From: Maribacter litoralis
Lineage (GTDB): Bacteria > Bacteroidota > Bacteroidia > Flavobacteriales > Flavobacteriaceae
Length of the DNA: 64,000 nt
Direction: 5' to 3'
NCBI RefSeq assembly: GCF_003075045.1
Contig: NZ_QCZD01000003.1
Coordinates: 62,001-126,000 of the forward strand
Position numbers and translations under genes: made by a program. The notes beneath the pieces were generated by a model that was given only the letters and a program-made list of their open reading frames with translations, did not search any database and had not been told where the DNA came from. Shown piece by piece: positions 9,147 to 16,473 of the stretch; the first letter of the stretch is position 1; each line of letters begins with the position of its first letter.

Positions 9147-9656
9147 ATGATAAAACCTACATCAAAAGTACCTGAATTAAAACTGCCATTGATAAACGAT
9201 ACGCAGTGGAGTCTATATGACCAAGACAGTAAAACTTTTACAATGCTTGTTTTTTATAGAGGGTTACATTGCCCGGTTTGTAAAAATTATCTTGAAGCTT
9301 TAACTAAAAAGTTAAAGGATTTTAGCGACAAAGGGGTTCATTTAATTGCGATAAGCAGTGACAGTGAAGAGAGAGCAAAAAAAGCTGGTGAAGAATGGAA
9401 TATACCAGAGCTACCCGTAGGATATGATTTACCTATAGAAACAGCTCGAGAATGGGGTTTATATGTTTCTAAAAAAACATCTGATAAAGAACCTGATGAA
9501 TTTTCAGAACCTGGTTTATTTTTAATTCGCCCCGATAATACTTTGTATGCAAGTGCAATACAAACTATGCCGTTTGCAAGACCTAATTGGGACGATATTT
9601 TAAATGCAATAGATTATGTCACAAAAAATGATTACCCCGCTAGAGGTGGTGAATAA
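9147..9656 (+). CDS. Peroxiredoxin-like (AhpC/TSA) protein
   Basis: A 169-residue thioredoxin-fold protein of the 'peroxiredoxin-like family'. FTMLVFYRGLHCPVCKNYL shows a CPVC motif (Cys42, Cys45) at the N-terminus of the first helix. Further elements are LIAISSDSEERAKKAGEEW and a cis-Pro region near PGLFLIRPDNTLY. It probably reduces peroxides or disulfides in the cytoplasm, since there is no signal peptide. It stands alone and is followed by a strong hairpin terminator. Confidence 0.85.
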   Translation: MIKPTSKVPELKLPLINDTQWSLYDQDSKTFTMLVFYRGLHCPVCKNYLEALTKKLKDFSDKGVHLIAISSDSEERAKKAGEEWNIPELPVGYDLPIETAREWGLYVSKKTSDKEPDEFSEPGLFLIRPDNTLYASAIQTMPFARPNWDDILNAIDYVTKNDYPARGGE

Positions 9657-9685
9657 GACCAACTTTTCAGGTAGTCTGAAATATT

Positions 9686-9728
9686 AAAAAGTGATTTGTT
9701 TCCGAACGAAACAAATCACTTTTTTTTT
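9686..9728. terminator. Bidirectional rho-independent terminator
   Basis: A 17-bp perfect stem, AAAAAGTGATTTGTTTC against GAAACAAATCACTTTTT, with a CGAA-type loop and T-runs on both strands. It lies between the convergent peroxiredoxin-like gene and the RraA-like gene and should serve both. Confidence 0.85.
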
Positions 9729-9754
9729 ATGCGCTATACTATTGTACTCCTCTT

Positions 9755-10471
9755 TTAAACTTTGCCTTCTTTCCATTGTTGAAACAATGCTTTTGCTTCT
9801 TCGCTTACCATTGGGTATAAACCAATAATTGGTGTACCGCCTTGTACCTTTTCCATGACAAATTCTTCGTACAATGTCATATTAATACATTCATCGGCTA
9901 CCTCATCTGCTAGATGTGCCGGAATGATTATTACACCATCATCATCTCCAAGAATAATATCTCCAGGAAATACAGCAACATCACCACAACCAATTGGATC
10001 GTTTATGGCAATAGCTTGATGTAAAGTAAGATTGGTAGGAGCCGATGGTCTGTTATGATAAGATGAAAAATTCAACGCTGCTATTTCGGCAGAATCCCTA
10101 AACCCTCCATCGGTTACAATTCCAGCTGCACCGCGTACCATAAGTCTGGTTACTAAAATTGACCCTGCCGAAGCTGCCCTACCATTCTGTCGGCTATCGA
10201 TCACCAAAACAGCACCTTCTGGGCACTCCTCTACCGCAACCCTTTGCAAATGTTTTGGGTCTCTAAAAACAGAAATAGGATTTAAATCTTCCCTAGCAGG
10301 AATGTAGCGAAGCGTATATGCCTCACCCACCATGGTTGGTCTACCTGACTTTAATGGCTTTACACTTTGTATAAATTGATTTTTGAGTCCTTTTTTAAAC
10401 AGGCAAGTAGCAACTGTTGCCGTACTTACTTTTTTAAGTTTCTCTTTAGTAGAAATAGATACTTTGGTCAT
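9755..10471 (-). CDS. RraA-family protein (HMG/CHA aldolase-like)
   Basis: A 238-residue RraA-like protein. The family core is clear: MVGEAYTLRY, VLVIDSRQNGRAASAGSI, RGAAGIVTDGGFRDSAEI with Arg125-Asp126 (the metal/substrate pair of 4-hydroxy-4-methyl-2-oxoglutarate aldolases), and GDIILGDDDGVIIIP. Members cleave or decarboxylate 2-keto acids, or serve as non-catalytic RraA. Because it sits with a sugar isomerase and diverges from an alginate lyase, action on a 2-keto sugar acid is plausible; this is inference. It is 23 bp downstream of the isomerase gene, the same transcription unit. Confidence 0.8.
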   Translation of the reverse strand: MTKVSISTKEKLKKVSTATVATCLFKKGLKNQFIQSVKPLKSGRPTMVGEAYTLRYIPAREDLNPISVFRDPKHLQRVAVEECPEGAVLVIDSRQNGRAASAGSILVTRLMVRGAAGIVTDGGFRDSAEIAALNFSSYHNRPSAPTNLTLHQAIAINDPIGCGDVAVFPGDIILGDDDGVIIIPAHLADEVADECINMTLYEEFVMEKVQGGTPIIGLYPMVSEEAKALFQQWKEGKV

Positions 10472-10494
10472 AATTTCTTTTAAAAATTGTATTG

Positions 10495-11460
10495 TTAAGC
10501 TTTTTTCCAGGTTTCTTTGATAAAGGTTAAATCCTTTTTCATTTTAGCGAATACTTCTTTTTTATCCATGGTAATTTTAGTTGCACCATGCTCAGCCCCA
10601 CCAAGGTCATATTCTAAATGCAATGATATTGGCACGTTTATTTTATACTTTTTAAGCAAGGAAAAATAATGTGTAAAATCTACCATGCCCTCACCTAACG
10701 GTGTATTTATCGGTTGCCACACCCCATCTTTTAATCCCCATTTAAAATCTTTGATGACCAACGATTTTATGAACGGTTGAATACGCCTTAAATCTAGCTC
10801 CCAACTTTTTCCACCTTCCACAACTGCATGTCTTATATCATACTGACATCCTAAGTAATTACTATTGGCATTGGCAAAAATTGGAGGCAGGTCCCATATT
10901 GGTGCTCCAACATGATTTCCTGCATGGTTTTGATAACAGCCAACCAACCCTAAATCTTTATTAACTTCTGACAACTTAACAGCTTGTGCTGCAAATTGTG
11001 CCTGACTCGCATCTATTGAGACATCTTCTGGATACGATAACCAACCGGTACGATAATGACTGAATCCGGCATTGCTGGCAGCTTCTAGCACTTGTTTTTC
11101 CTCTGGTTTGGTTATGTCCCATACGTTGGTCGTCATCATTTGAGGTTTCAATCCGTATTTCTTCATGGCTTCTACCGCAAGGGGCAAATCATCAACAACT
11201 CTTTCTGGCAATACATGACCTTTTGGTCTTACGGTTACATCCAATCCATCAAAACCTATTTCCGTAGCTTGTGCAGACATTTCATTATAATCTAAAAACT
11301 GTAAATGCTTGGAGAATAGGTTGATCTCCAATTCATCATTAGCAGTAGAAAATGATGACGCAAAAGCACCATTAATATGTAGTAACGGTATACCAGCCAG
11401 CACGGTAGTCGTTTGTTTTGTGAATTGTCGCCTTGACAGCATTTTATCATCATTTCTCAT
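10495..11460 (-). CDS. Tat-exported TIM-barrel sugar isomerase/epimerase-like protein
   Basis: A 321-residue protein of the xylose-isomerase-like/AP-endonuclease-2 TIM-barrel superfamily. It opens with a twin-arginine signal (LSRRQFTKQ, then hydrophobic TTTVLAGIPLLHI), so it should be folded in the cytoplasm and exported to the periplasm. Barrel signatures are GFDGLDVTVRPKGH, CQYDIRHAVVEGG, SLVIKDFKWGL, PLGEGMVDF and PISLHLEYDLGG, with acidic/His metal ligands. Substrate is unknown. It is the first gene of an operon with the RraA-like gene, divergent from the PL6 lyase at 11675; the intergenic region carries the GntR-type operator and a minus-strand TATATTTG. Confidence 0.82.
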   Translation of the reverse strand: MRNDDKMLSRRQFTKQTTTVLAGIPLLHINGAFASSFSTANDELEINLFSKHLQFLDYNEMSAQATEIGFDGLDVTVRPKGHVLPERVVDDLPLAVEAMKKYGLKPQMMTTNVWDITKPEEKQVLEAASNAGFSHYRTGWLSYPEDVSIDASQAQFAAQAVKLSEVNKDLGLVGCYQNHAGNHVGAPIWDLPPIFANANSNYLGCQYDIRHAVVEGGKSWELDLRRIQPFIKSLVIKDFKWGLKDGVWQPINTPLGEGMVDFTHYFSLLKKYKINVPISLHLEYDLGGAEHGATKITMDKKEVFAKMKKDLTFIKETWKKA

Positions 11461-11505
11461 TTTCCCTTGCTTAAAATTATTTTTATACCAGTTTAAATGT
11501 TAAAA

Positions 11506-11524
11506 ATTTGGAGGTCTTACAAAT
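11506..11524. promoter_or_regulatory. Imperfect 19-bp dyad upstream of PL6-1
   Basis: ATTTGGAGG-T-CTTACAAAT, a degenerate copy (two mismatches in the left arm) of the perfect dyad at 16411-16429. It starts exactly 30 bp before the first operator palindrome, as at 16411, and its left arm includes the -33 TTTG. It is a candidate site for a second regulator. Confidence 0.5.
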
Positions 11525-11537
11525 ATATGTAATTTTG
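11507..11537 (+). promoter_or_regulatory. Bacteroidota promoter of PL6-1
   Basis: The -33 element TTTG (11507-11510), a 19-nt spacer and the -7 element TAATTTTG (11530-11537). The last two bases of the -7 box are the first two of the operator palindrome. A minus-strand -7 candidate (TATATTTG, 11527-11520) points to the isomerase operon. Confidence 0.75.
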
Positions 11538-11558
11538 GTCAACCAAATTGGTTAACCA
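11536..11558. promoter_or_regulatory. Tandem palindromic GntR-type operator, PL6-1 promoter
   Basis: TGGTCAACCA (11536-11545), three bases, then TGGTTAACCA (11549-11558). TGGTnnACCA is the half-site pattern of FadR/UxuR-like GntR regulators. The same pair with a 13-bp period occurs at 16441, 26633 and 31652. The GntR/FCD protein at 31702 is the likely ligand. Confidence 0.75.
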
Positions 11559-11674
11559 GTTTAGTGTTTGAAATTCACTAAAATCCTTATGCTTCCCTAT
11601 GTATAGGCGAAATGTAGTTGATGATGTTAACTAATCCATCAAAAAAAAGTTCAAATCAGTTTAACTCGATTACA

Positions 11675-13993
11675 ATGAATAAGTATATTTTTCTATTAGC
11701 TTCTGTTTTTTTATTCGTTTCCTGCGGAGAAACTTCAAATACCAATACCATTACGGTAAAAGATATAAACGAATTGAATTCGGCCATATCAAATGCCGGT
11801 CCCGGTGATGAAATAGTCATGACCAATGGCGAATGGAAGGATGTCAACATTAAGTTTGTAGGCTATGGAAATGAAGAAAGCCCAATTACCTTACGTGCCG
11901 AAACGGCCGGTGAAGTAAAAATAACAGGCTCATCTAATTTAAAATTAGGTGGAGAACACCTTATAGTTAACGGGCTACATTTTACAAACGGTGCATCGCC
12001 ATCGCAGGCAGTTATAGATTTCGGCATTTCTCAAGATACTGTAGCCAATCATACTAAAGTAATTAACAGTGTTATAACCGATTTTAATAAAGCCCAAAGA
12101 AATATGACCGATTTATGGGTACGCTTTAGAGGTCGCCATAATGAACTTGATCATTGTTACATCGCCGGAAAATCAAATAGAGGCCCTACCGTAAGAATAG
12201 ACCTTGCCGGAAACAATAGTATTAAAAACTACCATAAAATTACCAACAATTATTTTGGTCCAAGACCTCCAAAGGGTGGGCCAAGTGCAGAGACCATTCA
12301 ATTGGGCAACAGTTTTACCTCAATGGCGCCTAGCCACACTCTGGTAGCCAATAACTTTTTTGATCATTGTAACGGTGAAGTAGAAATAATTTCAAGTAAA
12401 ACCAACTTTAATGAATTTAGAAACAATGTGTTTTATAAAAGTGAGGGATCTCTAGTTACAAGACATGGCAATTACTGTATTGTAGACGGCAACGTGTTTA
12501 TAGGTGATGACAACTCTGATCAAATTGGTGGAATTAGGTTGATAGGGACAGGGCATTGGGTCACCAACAATTACTTCTATAATTTAAACGGACAAACATT
12601 TAGGAGCCCCCTAGCCGTTATGAACGGAATTCCAAAATCTCCTTTGAACAGGTATTTACAGGTTACCGATGTGGTTGTTGCAAACAATTCGTGGGTCAAT
12701 TGTGTATCTCCGTGGCAGTTTGGAGTGGGCTCTAATATTGACCAAAAAGATATTCTACCAAAATCTGAAATTAGGTCGGCTACTCCAATAAGAACAATTG
12801 TTGCCAATAACCTTATCTATAACGAAACAGCTGACAAACAGCCAATAGTTAGACACGATTCTATAGATGGTATTCTATTTAAAAGTAATATCATCAACAA
12901 CCAAGGCGGTATTTTCAATGCCGTTGACGGACTTATACAAGAAGATGTCTCCATGACCGTAGCTAAAGGCAATATTTTAATGCCAGAACAACCTTTATCG
13001 GACTTTGAACTGTATCATGGTTTTGAGTTTGACCAGATCAAAACGGATCTATTTGGTAACTCAAGAGGCGATAAAAATATGGTAGGTGCCGTGGTGGGTA
13101 CACCAACCGGTAAAACCGATATGATGAATACTTCGTTGTACGGACCAGACTGGTTCAATAAAAATTCCTTAAAAAATACCACATTTAAATCCCATACCGC
13201 TGCTACGACTAAAGAACTTACTACTGCACTAGAATCAGCCATAAATGGAGATACCATTATTTTATCAGCCGAACGCTATGAAATAAACAACCCTTTAAAA
13301 ATCAATAAAAAGCTTTCGATATTGGGTACCTCAACGAACTCAAAAACCACTATAGTGTATAATGGCCCAAAGGAAACGCCTGCTTTTGAAATGCACCCTA
13401 AAGGTGAACTCAGCCTGCAAAATGTACATCTAAATGGGCAAAAAGAGCTATATGCCTTTGCCAGTTTAAAAGAAAACATGTCTAGCTTATATAATTTAAA
13501 CGTAGTGGATTGTATTATATCCGACTTCGATTACGTCTTAAAAGCCTACAAATATTCTTTCTCTGAATACATCACTTTTGAATCTACCTCGGTTTTAAAT
13601 TGTGCAAATGGCTTGGAACTTTCTGAAGAAATGGAGGACAAAGGTGAATACAATGCAGAAAACATCGTTATCAACAACTGTACTTTTGATAGTGTGGCAC
13701 GTAATGTGATCGATTATTATAGGGGTGGTTATGACGAATCTACCGTTGGGGGTAACCTTGTTGTTACCAATAGCACCTTTACCCATTGTGGCGCAAAAGC
13801 TGATAGCGGTTTGCTTTTTAACACGTATGGCATTATCAATGTTAATCTAACAAACAATGAATTCATTGATAACCCCGTAAAATTTGTAGCTCGCCTATGG
13901 GGTGCCAAAAACAATAGCGCAAAAGATAATGTCATAAAAAATTCTGGGGAATTGATTGTGCAAGAAAACTTACCTATGAAATTAATGTACTAA
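11675..13993 (+). CDS. PL6 alginate lyase, lipoprotein (copy 1)
   Basis: The frame extends to 11618, but ATG 11675 starts a typical lipoprotein signal (LLASVFLFVSC). The 772-residue protein is a chondroitinase-B-like (PL6) parallel beta-helix. The catalytic pair is Lys242 (GEVEIISSK) and Arg263 (LVTRHGN), separated by 21 residues as in chondroitinase B. Ca-binding acidic residues lie in the NGEVEI segment. A second beta-helix begins near residue 510 with the motif AINGDTIIL, echoing GPGDEIVM near residue 45, so two helical domains are present. PL6 enzymes act on alginate (MG/MM/G blocks) or dermatan sulfate; the locus points to alginate. Followed after 11 bp by the heparinase-fold gene. Confidence 0.9.
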   Translation: MNKYIFLLASVFLFVSCGETSNTNTITVKDINELNSAISNAGPGDEIVMTNGEWKDVNIKFVGYGNEESPITLRAETAGEVKITGSSNLKLGGEHLIVNGLHFTNGASPSQAVIDFGISQDTVANHTKVINSVITDFNKAQRNMTDLWVRFRGRHNELDHCYIAGKSNRGPTVRIDLAGNNSIKNYHKITNNYFGPRPPKGGPSAETIQLGNSFTSMAPSHTLVANNFFDHCNGEVEIISSKTNFNEFRNNVFYKSEGSLVTRHGNYCIVDGNVFIGDDNSDQIGGIRLIGTGHWVTNNYFYNLNGQTFRSPLAVMNGIPKSPLNRYLQVTDVVVANNSWVNCVSPWQFGVGSNIDQKDILPKSEIRSATPIRTIVANNLIYNETADKQPIVRHDSIDGILFKSNIINNQGGIFNAVDGLIQEDVSMTVAKGNILMPEQPLSDFELYHGFEFDQIKTDLFGNSRGDKNMVGAVVGTPTGKTDMMNTSLYGPDWFNKNSLKNTTFKSHTAATTKELTTALESAINGDTIILSAERYEINNPLKINKKLSILGTSTNSKTTIVYNGPKETPAFEMHPKGELSLQNVHLNGQKELYAFASLKENMSSLYNLNVVDCIISDFDYVLKAYKYSFSEYITFESTSVLNCANGLELSEEMEDKGEYNAENIVINNCTFDSVARNVIDYYRGGYDESTVGGNLVVTNSTFTHCGAKADSGLLFNTYGIINVNLTNNEFIDNPVKFVARLWGAKNNSAKDNVIKNSGELIVQENLPMKLMY

Positions 13994-14004
13994 CTCAAAT
14001 AGAC

Positions 14005-16224
14005 ATGAAAAATACGCTAATCTTATTTTTGATAGGTTTTTCAACAGTTCTTTGCGCACAGCACATACCCTCCAATACCGTTTTAGAATTTAACGAGCTT
14101 GTATCTGTTCTTAAACCTGAAACAAAAGCAAAAATAAATGAGGGAAATAACATCACCGAAAAGCAATTGGCCGCCTATTTCAGAGAGAGCTTCACAAAAC
14201 GCTTTTTCTTTGATTACCGAACTGTAGGGCAACGACTAAAGTTCTACAACGAAAAATATAAGAATTCTGAGGAGCATAAAAATAGAGCTCAAGACCATAT
14301 TTCAAAATTTAAAGATTCTACCCAATGGATTCTGCCCTTTAACTACTTAAGCGGCGATCCGGTCAATGCCTACGCTTTACGTCACTTGGCAAGACAACAT
14401 AAAATGGCGGATGTTATTCTAACCTATTTTAATGAAGACAGAAATCCTGAATACATCAAGTACTTTGAAACTCAAATGCGTTCTTTGAATACTGCACTTG
14501 AAAGCGGAGCTTATGAGAAAATTGAAGACGGAAATGGGGTTTACGAAGTATTTAGATCTGGGTATAGAATACTCAATTGGTTATGGATCCATAATTTAAT
14601 TTTAAACGAAGAGGAATATTCAGATAAAGATCAGCTTACTACCATAGCCACCCTACTTCAACATGGGCAACATCTTTACGAACGAAATCAAGAATTTCAA
14701 CCCGGCAACCATCAAACAAGAGGTATGTCGGCTTTGGCAATGTTGTCGATTTTATTCCGCGATTTTGAAGGAACCGACCTTTGGTACGATAGAGCCATGC
14801 AACGCCTAGGGGAGCATTTAGACAAGGAAATCAATGATGACGGATTTCAATTTGAACGCTCTGTTCATTATCATATGAGCGATATCAATAACTACTATTA
14901 CGTCTACCAATTGGCAAAGATCAATGATATTAGCATTGATAAGGCCTGGAAAGATAAACTGGAGGGATTATTTACCACCTTGGCAAAAATAGCTTATCCA
15001 GATAAAAGCGCTCCCGTACTGCAAGACGATACTGAAATACCTTGGGCAGAAACAAATGATATTTCGAAAATAATGACCCTAGGGTATTTGTTATTTGAAG
15101 ATCCCGAGTTCGGATACTTTGCTTCAGATAATGTTAAAGAAAGAATGTATTGGTTTTTAAATCAAAAACAACTCGATCTACTTCAAAATATTGAACGTAA
15201 AAAACCTTCTTACGAGTCCCTCTCCCTGCCCAGCACTAACTATTACGTTATGCGTGAAGGATGGAATGCAAATGACAAAATGATGATCATTAGTGCCGGA
15301 CTTGACAAGGACAAACCAGATCACCAACATGGAGATATGTTAGGTATTCAGGCCATGGCAAACGGTCATGCAATTCTGCCAAATTACCAGGTTAGATATT
15401 CTCTTGAAGATTTTGAATTGTTTAAAAACTCACTGGTTAAAAACGTGGCTTTGGTTGATAATGAACTGCAAGGTAAACAATGGACCTCTAATAAAGGTGG
15501 AAGTGGTTTTGGTAAATTTGGCAAACTACCTACCCCAACAGTTATTAATTGGACCAAGAACAAAGATTATGACCTATTTATTGGAAAACACGATGGTTTT
15601 AATAACGTAGGTGTTAGTTACTCAAGACAGGTTATTTATATTAAAAATGACTTTTGGATTGTGAAAGATAATTTTTCATCTGATCAGCAACATGAGTATA
15701 CCCAAATATGGCAAGGCCATTATACCACTGAAAATGGCTCCAATCTAATAAGAGCTAATGCTCCCGATGCTAGTGGACATGATATTTTACAACTAAACGC
15801 TACAGATAGCGTAACCACTTCAGGTAGCCGAGGTAAGAATTGGAGCCAAGTTTCTAAACTTAACGAGAAAGACTTTAGTTTTTTAACGATTATATATCCC
15901 TATAAAGGATATGATAATAGAATAGATGAAACAAGCGAAGCATCAATCTTGAACGGTTGGAACATAAGTACATCTTCTTCCCAAGGTGAAAATTTCACCA
16001 GTATTAAAAAAGAAAACACGGCTTACTTTTTTGATGCATCTAACATAACATTTAAAGAAGTTGAGATAACCTCTTCTAAAAAAGCAGATTTTCTAATACA
16101 ATATGAAGAAAACAATTTTAGAATAACGGCAATTGGTACCGATCAAATCACTTTTACCATTTCAAAACCGAAATCTAAGAAAATTAGCAAAACCCTCTCA
16201 CCTGGTGAAACTTGGGAATTCTAA
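14005..16224 (+). CDS. Heparinase II/III-fold polysaccharide lyase (oligo-alginate lyase candidate)
   Basis: A 739-residue periplasmic protein (signal MKNTLILFLIGFSTVLCAQ). An N-terminal alpha/alpha-toroid covers about 20-370, with GNHQTRGMSALAML and FERSVHYHMSDINNYY. A C-terminal beta-sandwich begins at the PDHQHGDMLGIQAMANG segment (His440, His442). The Asn-His, Tyr/His layout is that of PL12/15/17/21/39 lyases. It is distinct from the PL17 protein at 18816, and the subfamily is uncertain; PL39 or a divergent PL17 seems most likely. It shares a transcription unit with PL6-1, so exolytic cleavage of alginate oligomers is the likely role. Confidence 0.78.
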   Translation: MKNTLILFLIGFSTVLCAQHIPSNTVLEFNELVSVLKPETKAKINEGNNITEKQLAAYFRESFTKRFFFDYRTVGQRLKFYNEKYKNSEEHKNRAQDHISKFKDSTQWILPFNYLSGDPVNAYALRHLARQHKMADVILTYFNEDRNPEYIKYFETQMRSLNTALESGAYEKIEDGNGVYEVFRSGYRILNWLWIHNLILNEEEYSDKDQLTTIATLLQHGQHLYERNQEFQPGNHQTRGMSALAMLSILFRDFEGTDLWYDRAMQRLGEHLDKEINDDGFQFERSVHYHMSDINNYYYVYQLAKINDISIDKAWKDKLEGLFTTLAKIAYPDKSAPVLQDDTEIPWAETNDISKIMTLGYLLFEDPEFGYFASDNVKERMYWFLNQKQLDLLQNIERKKPSYESLSLPSTNYYVMREGWNANDKMMIISAGLDKDKPDHQHGDMLGIQAMANGHAILPNYQVRYSLEDFELFKNSLVKNVALVDNELQGKQWTSNKGGSGFGKFGKLPTPTVINWTKNKDYDLFIGKHDGFNNVGVSYSRQVIYIKNDFWIVKDNFSSDQQHEYTQIWQGHYTTENGSNLIRANAPDASGHDILQLNATDSVTTSGSRGKNWSQVSKLNEKDFSFLTIIYPYKGYDNRIDETSEASILNGWNISTSSSQGENFTSIKKENTAYFFDASNITFKEVEITSSKKADFLIQYEENNFRITAIGTDQITFTISKPKSKKISKTLSPGETWEF

Positions 16225-16410
16225 ACTCATTAAATCACTAGGCTCATAACCGCTAATCAATTTAATATAAAGTACTTAGAAAACACAAAATTCAGTATAA
16301 TCTAAGGGATTTTATATAGGAATAACGACATTATACATTTTACGAAATTAGTAACCACTCAGGGCTTTAATTATGATTATATAATTAAAACGACCGATAT
16401 TATGTTAAAT
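16225..16410. other. Intergenic region before PL6-2 control region
   Basis: About 190 bp of very AT-rich DNA after the heparinase-fold gene. No gene or convincing terminator stem was seen; it leads into the promoter/operator of the next operon. Confidence 0.5.
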
Positions 16411-16429
16411 ATTTGTAAGTCTTACAAAT
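16411..16429. promoter_or_regulatory. Perfect 19-bp dyad (second regulatory site)
   Basis: ATTTGTAAG-T-CTTACAAAT, a perfect 9+1+9 inverted repeat. It covers the -33 TTTG and lies 30 bp upstream of the GntR-type operator. A degenerate copy at the same offset precedes PL6-1; none is found before susC or gntR. Confidence 0.6.
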
Positions 16430-16442
16430 ATCCTTATTTTTG
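16412..16442 (+). promoter_or_regulatory. Bacteroidota promoter of the PL6-2 operon
   Basis: TTTG (16412-16415), exactly 19 nt, then TATTTTTG (16435-16442). The -7 box overlaps the first operator palindrome by two bases. Transcription would start about 25 bp before the ATG at 16474. Confidence 0.78.
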
Positions 16443-16463
16443 GTAAACCAATTTGGTTAACCA
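16441..16463. promoter_or_regulatory. Tandem palindromic GntR-type operator, PL6-2 promoter
   Basis: TGGTAAACCA (16441-16450), ATT, TGGTTAACCA (16454-16463). It covers the -7 box and the expected transcription start, so binding should block initiation. Confidence 0.78.
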
Positions 16464-16473
16464 GTTTTGATTT

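Noticed and set aside
16411-16429. The perfect dyad as a terminator of the heparinase-fold gene
   Set aside because: No following T-run, and it overlaps a full promoter; a regulatory site is a better reading.
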